This document shows, in pieces, positions 8,302-16,184 of a DNA stretch of 62,961 bases. A program made the position numbers and the translations under genes. Origin of the DNA: Balneolaceae bacterium (GTDB lineage: Bacteria > Bacteroidota > Rhodothermia > Balneolales > Balneolaceae); assembly GCA_007694095.1 (NCBI GenBank), contig RECI01000143.1, forward strand, positions 1 to 62,961, written 5' to 3'. The notes beneath the pieces were generated by a model, which saw nothing but the letters and a program-made list of their open reading frames with translations, searched no databases and was not told the origin of the DNA. Position 1 is the stretch's first letter; the number at the start of each line of letters is the position of its first letter.

Positions 8302-9795
8302 TTGCAGCTAATCTCACTGATTTTTATTTATTGGTTTGCTTCAACACCAATTGCTGCCATATTTCCGGCTGATCAGATCATAACGGGGACAAACCGAATT
8401 GCACTGAGTATTTCGGGTGGTGAAGAATCAATACCAACTACCGAACAGCTTCAACTTGCACGAAGTATTGGAATCACTTTACTCGAAGTTGATCATCCAA
8501 CACATATCCGTGAGATTCGTGTTCCCGGTTTCTATTTCCTGTTGAACTCGCCATTTTGGTATTATACCCCACATCAACTTGAAGATACCGACAAACTGAT
8601 CCATGAAATCGAATTTCACTACAGGTCTTCTGCTGCATTAAATGGGAATTCAATTGCAGCGATAAGCCTGTTCAACTACCCTGATGACCGCAGCGGTCGA
8701 TTCCACAGGGGTTTAACTGTAATTAGTGATTCATTAAGCAGCCTGATTGGAAAGCCTTTCTATTACAGGTCGGCCCATTCAAATATTCCACCCATTCCTG
8801 ATGGCTTGAGTTTTATTGTATCTACTGTATATGTTTCGCAGGTTCCTGACACGCTTCACAGCCCGGTAATTCAATTCAGGCCTTCTCATAATACCCCCGA
8901 ATCAGTCGCTTCACTCCAAACCGTGCTGAACCGGCTTCTTGAATTTGAAAATAGCATCATTATTTTACCGGCCGACTGGTTTTTTGAACGGCTTTCTGCA
9001 CAGCCCGATATCGCAATTATCTTTTCCGCACATACCCGGGGTGAAGAAATAATCCTCCCTTTGCCTGATGATGATGATGGTATGCCTGATCCAAATCTCA
9101 GTGTAATACTTCTGTTCCTGATTTTTGCCGCTTTCGTTATTCATTATCGTTATCAGCCCACATATCCTTTTTTTATTGTAAGGTATTTTTTCAATCACCC
9201 GTTTTTTGTGGCAGATATCATGGAGAACCGGCTGAGAAATTTGATACCGGGAATAATCATGCTTCTAAAACATTCCGCATTGAATGGTCTGTTTTTTTGT
9301 TGTCTTGGAATTTATTTCATCAGTGAAACCGGCTGGAAATGGCTTACAGATTTTTATCCGGCAATATTCTTTCAGCCAATACCTGAATTTACGCTGTTTA
9401 TTGCTGGCACCTTACTTGCCATACTGGTGCATTTCCTGTCTCTCGTTTGGATTTTTCTGCTAAATAAATCACTTAAATCTCCGGGACAGGTTATTCATCT
9501 ATATTCCTGGCCTCTCTCTCTGAACCTGGTATTTGTTTCGCTGCTTGTACTTTTGGTTCAAATTGATGCAGCTATAGTATGGGTTCTCCTTCTTTCATCA
9601 CTTTCAGTTATAGTATGGTTCACAAGTTACAATGTGGCAGCTATTGACAGCGCACGATTCCTGTATAAATATATAGCGCTGAATATTTTTCTAACCGTTG
9701 GAGTTCACTTTCTGTTCATTGTTTCCCTTATACTTTTTCTTTTCTTTACACCAAGCATCTTTGAACCATTGTACTGGCTGATTATGATTCCCTGA
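8302..9795 (+). CDS. Unknown exported/polytopic membrane protein
   Basis: 497 residues; I do not recognise the family. The start must be the TTG at 8302: it is in frame with, and only 12 bases after, the Lrp stop, and the next Met is past residue 250. Residues 1-20 look like a signal sequence (QLISLIFIYWFASTPIAAIF). Residues about 25-260 form a soluble, presumably periplasmic domain ending in an acidic DDDDG turn. From about 266 there are roughly six hydrophobic segments (266-283, 323-340, 362-388, 405-420, 424-446, 456-483). No catalytic motif stands out. It is convergent with rpoN, whose stop is 8 bases away. Confidence 0.7.
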   Translation: MQLISLIFIYWFASTPIAAIFPADQIITGTNRIALSISGGEESIPTTEQLQLARSIGITLLEVDHPTHIREIRVPGFYFLLNSPFWYYTPHQLEDTDKLIHEIEFHYRSSAALNGNSIAAISLFNYPDDRSGRFHRGLTVISDSLSSLIGKPFYYRSAHSNIPPIPDGLSFIVSTVYVSQVPDTLHSPVIQFRPSHNTPESVASLQTVLNRLLEFENSIIILPADWFFERLSAQPDIAIIFSAHTRGEEIILPLPDDDDGMPDPNLSVILLFLIFAAFVIHYRYQPTYPFFIVRYFFNHPFFVADIMENRLRNLIPGIIMLLKHSALNGLFFCCLGIYFISETGWKWLTDFYPAIFFQPIPEFTLFIAGTLLAILVHFLSLVWIFLLNKSLKSPGQVIHLYSWPLSLNLVFVSLLVLLVQIDAAIVWVLLLSSLSVIVWFTSYNVAAIDSARFLYKYIALNIFLTVGVHFLFIVSLILFLFFTPSIFEPLYWLIMIP

Positions 9796-9802
9796 TCAAC
9801 TT

Positions 9803-11329
9803 TCACATTATTTGTTTTCTCAGCCTCGCAACCGGCAGATTCAGGCTTTCCCGGTATTTGGTAACCGTTCGCCTCGCAACTTTGTAACCTTTCTCTTTTA
9901 AGATATCAGTAAGCGCCTGGTCGCTCAGGGGTCTTTTCTTGTTTTCATTTTCAATTACCTGCTGAAGAATTTTTTTCAATTCCCTGCTCGACACATCTTC
10001 ACCGCTTTCGGTTTCCAACCCTTCGCTAAAAAAGTATTTAAGTTCAAAAACGCCGAAATGGGTCTGAACATATTTCCCATTAACCACCCTTGAAACCGTG
10101 GAAATGTCCATCTGAATTCTTCTTGCGATATCTTTTAGAATCATCGGTCTCAAGCCTTCACCATACTTGAAGAATTCTTCCTGGAGAGCTACGATGGTTT
10201 TCATTGTCTTCATCAGGGTATTTTGGCGTTGGCGGATTGAATCTATAAACCACTGTGCCGATTCCACTTTATCCTTGATGAATTTCCTTGTGTGGGCATC
10301 ATTTCCTTCACTCTCTTTTTTTAGCTTCAGATTTTCCCACATCATTTTATATTCGGGTGATATTCGAAGCGCAGGTACATTCCTTTGGTTCAGGCGTATC
10401 ACAAATTCACCATCTCCGGAAATATCATCGCCTGCAGGCTCAAAGTAAACTTCAAAATCCGGTTCAATGTATTGCCGGGTGTCTTCGTCCGGGCTAAGCA
10501 CTGCTCCCGGGCGTGGATCCAATCCTCTTATCAGGTCAAATACAACTTTCAGTTCTTCGTCGTCAATATTTAGCCTGTTTTTCAGCTTATCAAAGTGTTT
10601 TTTTTCAAAAGCATCCCACTCATTTTCCAGCAACAGGATTGCGTTCCGGCGAACTACCGGGTCAGTATCAGAATATTTAACCTGGCAAAGGAGGCAGTCC
10701 TGCAAATCCCTTGACGCGATTCCAAGCGGCTCAAGCTGCTGAATTTGTTTTCGGACATGTTCCACAACTGCACGTTCCACAAGCCTTCCATGGTTAAAAG
10801 CAATGTTATCCACTACTGCCTCAGGATCACGGCGAAAATAACCATCCTCATCAAGCGAACCAAGTATTTGGTCGGCAATCAGTTTTTCATCATCGTTTAG
10901 ATCTAGCAAACTTACCTGCTGCTCAAGTTCTTCAAGAAGAGATTCATGATAAGGGTTGGGCAGATCTCTCCACTCTTCATCCCATTGCGGAACCGAATAA
11001 GTGTTACCATCATATTCGGTATTCTGTATAAAAGAATCCCAGTCTATTTCTTCATTTTTATCAACAGGATCAATATCCGTGTCAGCCTCTTCACTCTCCG
11101 GTTCATTCTCTTTTATTTCCCATTCCTGTTCTGTATCCAATTCAGACAATCTTTCATCCTGAAGCGGATCTGCTTCTTCCAGAACCGGGTTAATTTCAAT
11201 CTCCTGTTTTACGCGCTGTTCAAGGCCAATGGTTGGAAGCTGGAGCAGTTTAACAAACTGTATCTGTTGAGGACTCAGTTTTTGCTGGAGCGTTTGCTTT
11301 TGTGATATGTCCTGCCTTGTTCTTAGCAT
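9803..11329 (-). CDS. rpoN: RNA polymerase sigma-54 factor
   Basis: 508 residues. Glutamine-rich region I at the N-terminus (QTLQQKLSPQQIQFVKLLQL), an acidic region II (about 50-120), the core-binding domain, a helix-turn-helix (ILKDIARRIQMDISTVSRVV), and the RpoN box ARRTVTKYRE at 485-494, which reads the -24 element. It needs AAA+ activators, none of which is encoded in this window. It starts immediately after the DUF3109 stop (0-base spacing), so the two are probably one transcript. Confidence 0.97.
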   Translation of the reverse strand: MLRTRQDISQKQTLQQKLSPQQIQFVKLLQLPTIGLEQRVKQEIEINPVLEEADPLQDERLSELDTEQEWEIKENEPESEEADTDIDPVDKNEEIDWDSFIQNTEYDGNTYSVPQWDEEWRDLPNPYHESLLEELEQQVSLLDLNDDEKLIADQILGSLDEDGYFRRDPEAVVDNIAFNHGRLVERAVVEHVRKQIQQLEPLGIASRDLQDCLLCQVKYSDTDPVVRRNAILLLENEWDAFEKKHFDKLKNRLNIDDEELKVVFDLIRGLDPRPGAVLSPDEDTRQYIEPDFEVYFEPAGDDISGDGEFVIRLNQRNVPALRISPEYKMMWENLKLKKESEGNDAHTRKFIKDKVESAQWFIDSIRQRQNTLMKTMKTIVALQEEFFKYGEGLRPMILKDIARRIQMDISTVSRVVNGKYVQTHFGVFELKYFFSEGLETESGEDVSSRELKKILQQVIENENKKRPLSDQALTDILKEKGYKVARRTVTKYRESLNLPVARLRKQIM

Positions 11330-11914
11330 CTATTTGGCCATACCATTTCTAATTTCATTACAAGCTTCTAAAAAATCCTGATACCAGGATTCTCCATACC
11401 GGCGTTCGAATGATGTTTTCAAAAAATCGGCAAGGTAAATACCGTTGTCCTCACCGCAGCGGCGTCCTGCCGAGCAGAGTTCGGGAATGTACTCAAAATT
11501 GGCATAATCAAAGCCTGCAATATGTTTTAACCTAACCGGGTAAAGATGACAGCTAATCGGTTTTTCCCATGAAAACCGACCTTCATCGTAAGCCCGCTGT
11601 ATTGCGCAAGTAGCTACACCGCGAGTATCTTTCTGCACAAAAATGCATTCACCCGATCCGATGCAGGATATTTCATATCCCTTCTTTGTATCACCCTGAA
11701 CCACACCATGCTTTTCAACAACATCAACAGCTTCCGGTGAAAGTTCATCCTTTAATTGTTTAAACGCTTTTCTGAGCACAGGAATTTCATCCTTGCTCAC
11801 AGGAGCACCGGCATCTCCAACCACACAACAAGCACCTTTACACCGGCTGATGTTACAGGCAAATTTTGCCGTGGCTATATCTTCAGATAAAATAACATCG
11901 TGAACTCGAAGCAT
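11330..11914 (-). CDS. DUF3109 family cysteine-rich protein
   Basis: 194 residues from the ATG at 11914 (MLRVHDVILSEDIAT); an upstream ATG at 11941 would add nine hydrophobic residues not typical of the family. About ten cysteines occur in clusters: CNISRCKGACC, CIGSGEC, a single Cys, SCHLYP, and CSAGRRC. The pattern resembles the YkgJ-type putative zinc or iron-sulfur binding proteins. Function is unknown; the family is frequent in Bacteroidota. It directly abuts rpoN. Confidence 0.82.
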   Translation of the reverse strand: MLRVHDVILSEDIATAKFACNISRCKGACCVVGDAGAPVSKDEIPVLRKAFKQLKDELSPEAVDVVEKHGVVQGDTKKGYEISCIGSGECIFVQKDTRGVATCAIQRAYDEGRFSWEKPISCHLYPVRLKHIAGFDYANFEYIPELCSAGRRCGEDNGIYLADFLKTSFERRYGESWYQDFLEACNEIRNGMAK

Positions 11915-12244
11915 ATCATGTACCGCAAACAGGACTAACAAATTATATTGATCTGCTAAAAATACGGAGATCCCGTGTCAAACTCAGGTTCTCTTTACGG
12001 GATAATTTTTAACTCAACATTAGAAGCTTTTTGCACTGTTTATGCCAACATGTTGTTCATCTTTCGATTTGCGATGAACTGAATGTCCTATTTACGAATA
12101 GGAAAAAATTCGGTCATTCGTTCTATCGGTTCTTCGGTATATCACAAATCATATAGTATCAATCAATTTTTTTTACTCCCGAATCCGTTTGGCCAGGACA
12201 GCCCTGAAAGGATGCCTATGGCACGACCCGGGGTACTGTTGATT
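11915..12244. other. Gap between dprA and DUF3109 genes
   Basis: About 330 bases, no gene. Contains a 10-base palindrome CAACATGTTG (12046-12055) and a small perfect hairpin CCTATT-TACG-AATAGG (12087-12102). Either could be a regulatory site for the DUF3109-rpoN transcript, which starts to the left; neither has a T tract in the sense of the minus-strand genes, so they are not terminators of dprA. Confidence 0.4.
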
Positions 12245-13369
12245 TCAACATAACCCGAAATATTTTCCGGCTTTCTGCCTTACCACACCGAGCATTTCCA
12301 GCTCCAGCAGTAACGGTAAAAGCTGATAGGTGGGTTTACCGGTTTCTTCACAGAGTTGATCAATATGAAGATCACCTCGGGTAAGAATCAAACAAATATC
12401 TTTACCCTGTTGACCTAACTCCAGCGACTCCCATTTTTTTGATGCAGCGGAAACTGTCTGTTTTGCATTAACTTCTGAATGAATTGAGATTTCTTCATAA
12501 ATATCTGTCGGATTTTGTACAAGTTTGCCTTGTCCCGTTTTTATAAGATAATTGCAGCCTTTGCCCCTTGCATAATTCAGCGGATGGGGGATCACAAAAA
12601 CTTCCCGGTTTTGATCCAGTGCATATCGGGCGGTGATCATACTGCCACCTTTAATACCGCTCTCAATTACCAATACTCCCCGGCTCATCCCGCTTACAAT
12701 ACGGTTTCTCCCGGGAAAATTTACTGCATCAGGTGCAGTTCCGGGTGGGTATTCTGTTATCACTGCGCCACTATTTTCAATGATCCGGTCTGCGATGGGT
12801 TTATTTTTCGCCGGGTATATCACATCAATCCCGGAACCTAATACCGCAACCGTTTTCCCGCCTGCTTTTAGAGTGCTTTTATGAGCGATGGTATCAACTC
12901 CGTAAGCCAGGCCGCTGTTGATGCACAAACCCGCCTCTGACAGCTTTATAGCCCATTGTTCAGCCTGTTCCATTCCATATACAGACGGCCTCCGGGTTCC
13001 AATGATGGCAACACCATCCTTGTCGAGTACATTTCTGTCACCCTTTATCCATAAAAGAACAGGTGGATCGTAGATATGCCTCAGATAACCTGGATAATCT
13101 TCATCATCTATGGCAACCAGACCGGCGCCAAGTTTTTCCGTTTTATCCAGTATGGCATCAGCCTCATCCCAGCCTTTAAAGGCTGTAATATTTTTTGCGA
13201 CAGTTTCCCCGATTCCGTCAATGCGCAAAAAATCGCGCATCTTCAATCTGAACAGATCTGACGCGTTATCCACCCCGCTTTTGTCCAGCAGCAGTTTGAT
13301 GCGCCTCAACCCTAAATCAGAAATCCGCTGAAGTGCCAGCAGTGCCCTATAATGATTCCTCCTTTTCAA
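12245..13369 (-). CDS. dprA: DNA-processing protein DprA
   Basis: 374 residues. Helix-hairpin-helix region (about 10-70), the DprA Rossmann domain with GTRRPSVYG, SGLAYGVDTIAH, VLGSGIDVIYP and FPGRNRIVSG, and a C-terminal winged helix. DprA loads RecA on incoming single-stranded DNA during natural transformation. The start is uncertain: the frame opens at a TTG (13369) that lies inside the 3' end of obg, just before a strong AGGAGG that is not followed by any usual start codon in this frame within 10 bases. The 23-base overlap with obg suggests translational coupling. Confidence 0.9.
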   Translation of the reverse strand: MKRRNHYRALLALQRISDLGLRRIKLLLDKSGVDNASDLFRLKMRDFLRIDGIGETVAKNITAFKGWDEADAILDKTEKLGAGLVAIDDEDYPGYLRHIYDPPVLLWIKGDRNVLDKDGVAIIGTRRPSVYGMEQAEQWAIKLSEAGLCINSGLAYGVDTIAHKSTLKAGGKTVAVLGSGIDVIYPAKNKPIADRIIENSGAVITEYPPGTAPDAVNFPGRNRIVSGMSRGVLVIESGIKGGSMITARYALDQNREVFVIPHPLNYARGKGCNYLIKTGQGKLVQNPTDIYEEISIHSEVNAKQTVSAASKKWESLELGQQGKDICLILTRGDLHIDQLCEETGKPTYQLLPLLLELEMLGVVRQKAGKYFGLC

Positions 13370-14345
13370 TTCTCTTTAGCTTCTCCCAAATTTTCTCTTT
13401 TAATATTTCGATGTTGTGCCCCGTGGCAGATGAAATTTCGATTAACTCAATATTATCCTCAATCTGAACCGGTTTATCGAGCTGGTAGCCCGGTTTTAAA
13501 TCCATTTTAGTGATTGCGAGCAGGCGTGGTTTATCAAGCAGATCGGGCCGGTATTCTTTCAATTCACGAAGAAGGGAAGTATACTCAGCTTCAACGTCAG
13601 ACGTGCATGCCACCATGAAAAGCAGCAGGTTATTGCGTTCGATATGCCGCAAAAAGCGGAGACCAAGTCCCTTACCCTCGTGGGCATCTTCGATGATTCC
13701 CGGGATATCTGCCATCACAAAGCTGCGGTAATCGGATGATGTTACCACGCCAAGGTTTGGCTCAAGCGTTGTAAATGGGTAATCAGCGATTTTAGGTTTC
13801 GCCTCCGACATGGCAGCGAGCAGGGTACTCTTGCCTGCATTCGGAAAACCCACGAGGCCCACATCGGCGATCAGTTTCAGTTCAATCTCTATGGTGCGTT
13901 CCTCACCCTCTTCACCCATCTGCGCGTGTTGAGGGGTTTGATTTGTGGCACTTCGAAAATGCCAGTTCCCCAGGCCACCTCTTCCCCCTTTGGCAATCAC
14001 AAGCTCCTGGCCGTCATTGGTTATTTCCCCGATTCGTTCTTTCGTATCAGCATCATAAGCGATGGTACCAAGCGGCACTTCAAGGATTTCCGTTTCACCG
14101 TCTTTCCCGGTTTTTCGTGAACTGCCCCCATGTTCTCCGTGCTTCGCTTTAATAAATTTCCGGTATCTAAGGTCGAGTAATGTGTTAAGCTGAACATTTC
14201 CCTTTAATACCACATCTCCTCCCTTGCCCCCATCGCCACCATCGGGCCCACCTTTTGGGACAAATTTTTCCCTTCGAAAATGGGCCATGCCACTCCCGCC
14301 ATTACCCGCATTGACATAAATTTTGGCGTAATCAGCGAATCTCAT
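13347..14345 (-). CDS. obg: GTPase Obg/CgtA
   Basis: 332-residue ribosome-associated GTPase involved in 50S maturation. Glycine-rich Obg fold at 1-158 (GNGGSGMAHFRREKFVPKGG), then the G domain: G1 GFPNAGKST at 166-174, G3 DIPGI, and a G4 reading TKMD rather than the canonical NKxD, a variant I associate with Bacteroidota homologs. The C-terminal OCT domain found in Firmicutes members is absent; length matches the short form. The 3' end overlaps the dprA frame. Confidence 0.95.
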   Translation of the reverse strand: MRFADYAKIYVNAGNGGSGMAHFRREKFVPKGGPDGGDGGKGGDVVLKGNVQLNTLLDLRYRKFIKAKHGEHGGSSRKTGKDGETEILEVPLGTIAYDADTKERIGEITNDGQELVIAKGGRGGLGNWHFRSATNQTPQHAQMGEEGEERTIEIELKLIADVGLVGFPNAGKSTLLAAMSEAKPKIADYPFTTLEPNLGVVTSSDYRSFVMADIPGIIEDAHEGKGLGLRFLRHIERNNLLLFMVACTSDVEAEYTSLLRELKEYRPDLLDKPRLLAITKMDLKPGYQLDKPVQIEDNIELIEISSATGHNIEILKEKIWEKLKRIEKEESL

Positions 14346-14402
14346 ATTCGATTTTTTGATGAGTCAGAATTGAAGACCGGAATAAAACCGGAACTCAATC
14401 AA

Positions 14403-15245
14403 TTATTTATTCTCCAGAATTCTTAATAACAGTGATATTTTCTTTTTGAGTTTGGGTCTTTTCACAATAAAATCGAGAAATCCGTGCTCAAGCAAATATT
14501 CGGAGGTTTGGAAATCATCTGGCAGGTCTCTCCCGATGGTCTGGCGTATTACACGAGGCCCTGCAAATCCGATCAGCGCACCCGGTTCACCTATATTAAA
14601 GTCGCCCAGCATGGCATAACTGGCCGTAACCCCTCCTGTGGTTGGATTGGTCATTACTGATATAAACGGAACTTTCTCTCTTTCAAGAAGGGCAAGCTTT
14701 GCCGAAGTTTTTGCAAGTTGCATCAGGCTGTATACGCTCTCCATCATTCGGGCTCCACCCGACTGTGATATGATGATTAATGGGGTTTTTGTTTCACGGG
14801 CATGATCGATGGCCACTCGCAGGCGTTCTCCCACAACCGAACCCATACTGCCCCCAATAAATGCAAAATCCATGCAGGCGATTATGACATCGCGTTTGTC
14901 CAGCTTACCGACTCCAACCCTGCACGCATCAGTTAAGCCGGTTTTTTCCTGTGTCTGTTTTAAACGGTCGGAGTATTTTTTCCGATCTACAAACTCAAGA
15001 GGATCAGTTGGCAGAATGTCACCTGCAATTTCCTTATAACTGCCGTTATCAAACAGAAATGAAAAATATTCCTGACTCCCTATCCTGAAGTGGTAACCAC
15101 TGAGCGGGTCAACCCACACATTTTCCTCAAGTTCACGCCGGTGGATGGTTTCACCTGTTGTGGGAACTTTAATCCAGATCCCCTCCGGCATATCCTTTTT
15201 CTTGCTTGTTTGAATGTTAGTGTCTTTTCTTTTAAACCACGACAT
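14403..15245 (-). CDS. accD: Acetyl-CoA carboxylase carboxyltransferase beta subunit
   Basis: 280 residues; with AccA it transfers the carboxyl from biotin-BCCP to acetyl-CoA, the first step of fatty-acid synthesis. The carboxyltransferase core is intact (MDFAFIGGSMGSVVGE, SGGARMMESVYSLMQLAKTS, PTTGGVTASYAMLGD, GFAGPRVI). The N-terminal zinc ribbon has lost all four cysteines: at the expected positions stand V27, T30, D46 and S49 while the surrounding ribbon sequence is kept. Related AccD proteins in Bacteroidota show the same loss (recalled family knowledge). Confidence 0.94.
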   Translation of the reverse strand: MSWFKRKDTNIQTSKKKDMPEGIWIKVPTTGETIHRRELEENVWVDPLSGYHFRIGSQEYFSFLFDNGSYKEIAGDILPTDPLEFVDRKKYSDRLKQTQEKTGLTDACRVGVGKLDKRDVIIACMDFAFIGGSMGSVVGERLRVAIDHARETKTPLIIISQSGGARMMESVYSLMQLAKTSAKLALLEREKVPFISVMTNPTTGGVTASYAMLGDFNIGEPGALIGFAGPRVIRQTIGRDLPDDFQTSEYLLEHGFLDFIVKRPKLKKKISLLLRILENK

Positions 15246-15413
15246 AACGATATATTAAGTTTTAGAACTCCTAAAATAACGAATAAAGCCCGAAGCAAAA
15301 ATCATTAATCAAAAATTTTAAAAAATGGCTTATCAAGTGCCAGTGTTTTTAAAATTTAATTTTCTTGCCAAAAATGGTAAAAAAATCAAAAAACAAGCAC
15401 CAAAATTCAAACA

Positions 15414-15434
15414 TTTTGGAATTTGGAATTTGTG
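15414..15434 (+). repeat. Short-word repeat GGAATTTGGAATTTGTG
   Basis: The core GGAATTTGGAATTTGTG occurs in the gene-free stretch between accD and tsaB (15246-15512). The same word, in reverse complement, lies upstream of the FG-GAP gene at 32429-32450; in both, a CCCGAAGGGA- or CTTCGGGA-like sequence follows. Confidence 0.55.
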
Positions 15435-15512
15435 TTTTGCCCCGAAGGGATCACTTTGTGGAAAATTTCAGTTTATCCCGGTTAGTAGATTCCTAATCAA
15501 AACAGAGAGAGA

Positions 15513-16184
15513 TCAACCAACACTCGTGTTATTCACCTGGCTCATGGTAAGATAATCCGGCTCAAACCTTTCTACATCAGCTTTTTCAAAATGGGATTTA
15601 ATAAGCGGGTGGTACCAGCCTAAAATAAGGTTTTTTGCAGTGATGGCTTCTGTGCCATGACACCTTATCCCCTCTCTGATTTCCGGGCTCAACCGATCCC
15701 AGCCGGTTCCTGTGATGATTTCATGATTATTTATTTCCTGCTCCAGGTCATCAATCTTACGAACCGCAGGATTTGTGATTCTTAGTAAACCGCCCTGTGT
15801 TTTTTCAATTTTTTGATAATAGAGATGCTCCCGTCGCGCATCAATAACGGAGTGAATGATACCAGGAGGTGCATCAATGTATGGCACTGCAAAACTGAGC
15901 AGTGTTGGCAGCGTGTAGAGTAGTACATGTTGCCGGAAAAGGAGTCCTTTTATCGCAGCGGCACCAATTCTCAGCCCAGTATAAGAGCCGGGACCATTAC
16001 TGAAAAGGACAGCTTCCAGATCTGATATGCCGGCATTGTGGCGGTCTAAAAGTTCTCGAATAAATGTGAATGTATATTCTGAATGAACACCTTTCCCTTC
16101 GATTCGTTCTTCTGTGACACTTAACGGATTCATCGCAAGAGCAACGGAACAAACCGGTGTTGATGTTTCGATGGCAAGTATCAT
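15513..16184 (-). CDS. tsaB: tRNA threonylcarbamoyladenosine protein TsaB
   Basis: 223-residue ASKHA-fold protein, partner of TsaD/TsaE in making t6A37 of ANN-decoding tRNAs. The N-terminus MILAIETSTPVCSVAL and the SNGPGSYTGLRIG motif are diagnostic. The C-terminal half is divergent, as usual for TsaB. The gene overlaps the upstream DUF3857 gene by 4 bases (ATGA), implying cotranscription. Confidence 0.92.
   Translation of the reverse strand: MILAIETSTPVCSVALAMNPLSVTEERIEGKGVHSEYTFTFIRELLDRHNAGISDLEAVLFSNGPGSYTGLRIGAAAIKGLLFRQHVLLYTLPTLLSFAVPYIDAPPGIIHSVIDARREHLYYQKIEKTQGGLLRITNPAVRKIDDLEQEINNHEIITGTGWDRLSPEIREGIRCHGTEAITAKNLILGWYHPLIKSHFEKADVERFEPDYLTMSQVNNTSVG

Noticed and set aside
12219-12244. 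TGGCACG as a sigma-54 -24 element upstream of rpoN-DUF3109
   Set aside because: The matching GC of the -12 element is not at the required spacing and the site is far from the next start.
15325-15555. Plus-strand 76-codon frame between accD and tsaB
   Set aside because: Runs through the AATTTGGAATTT word repeat and into tsaB antisense; no family similarity.
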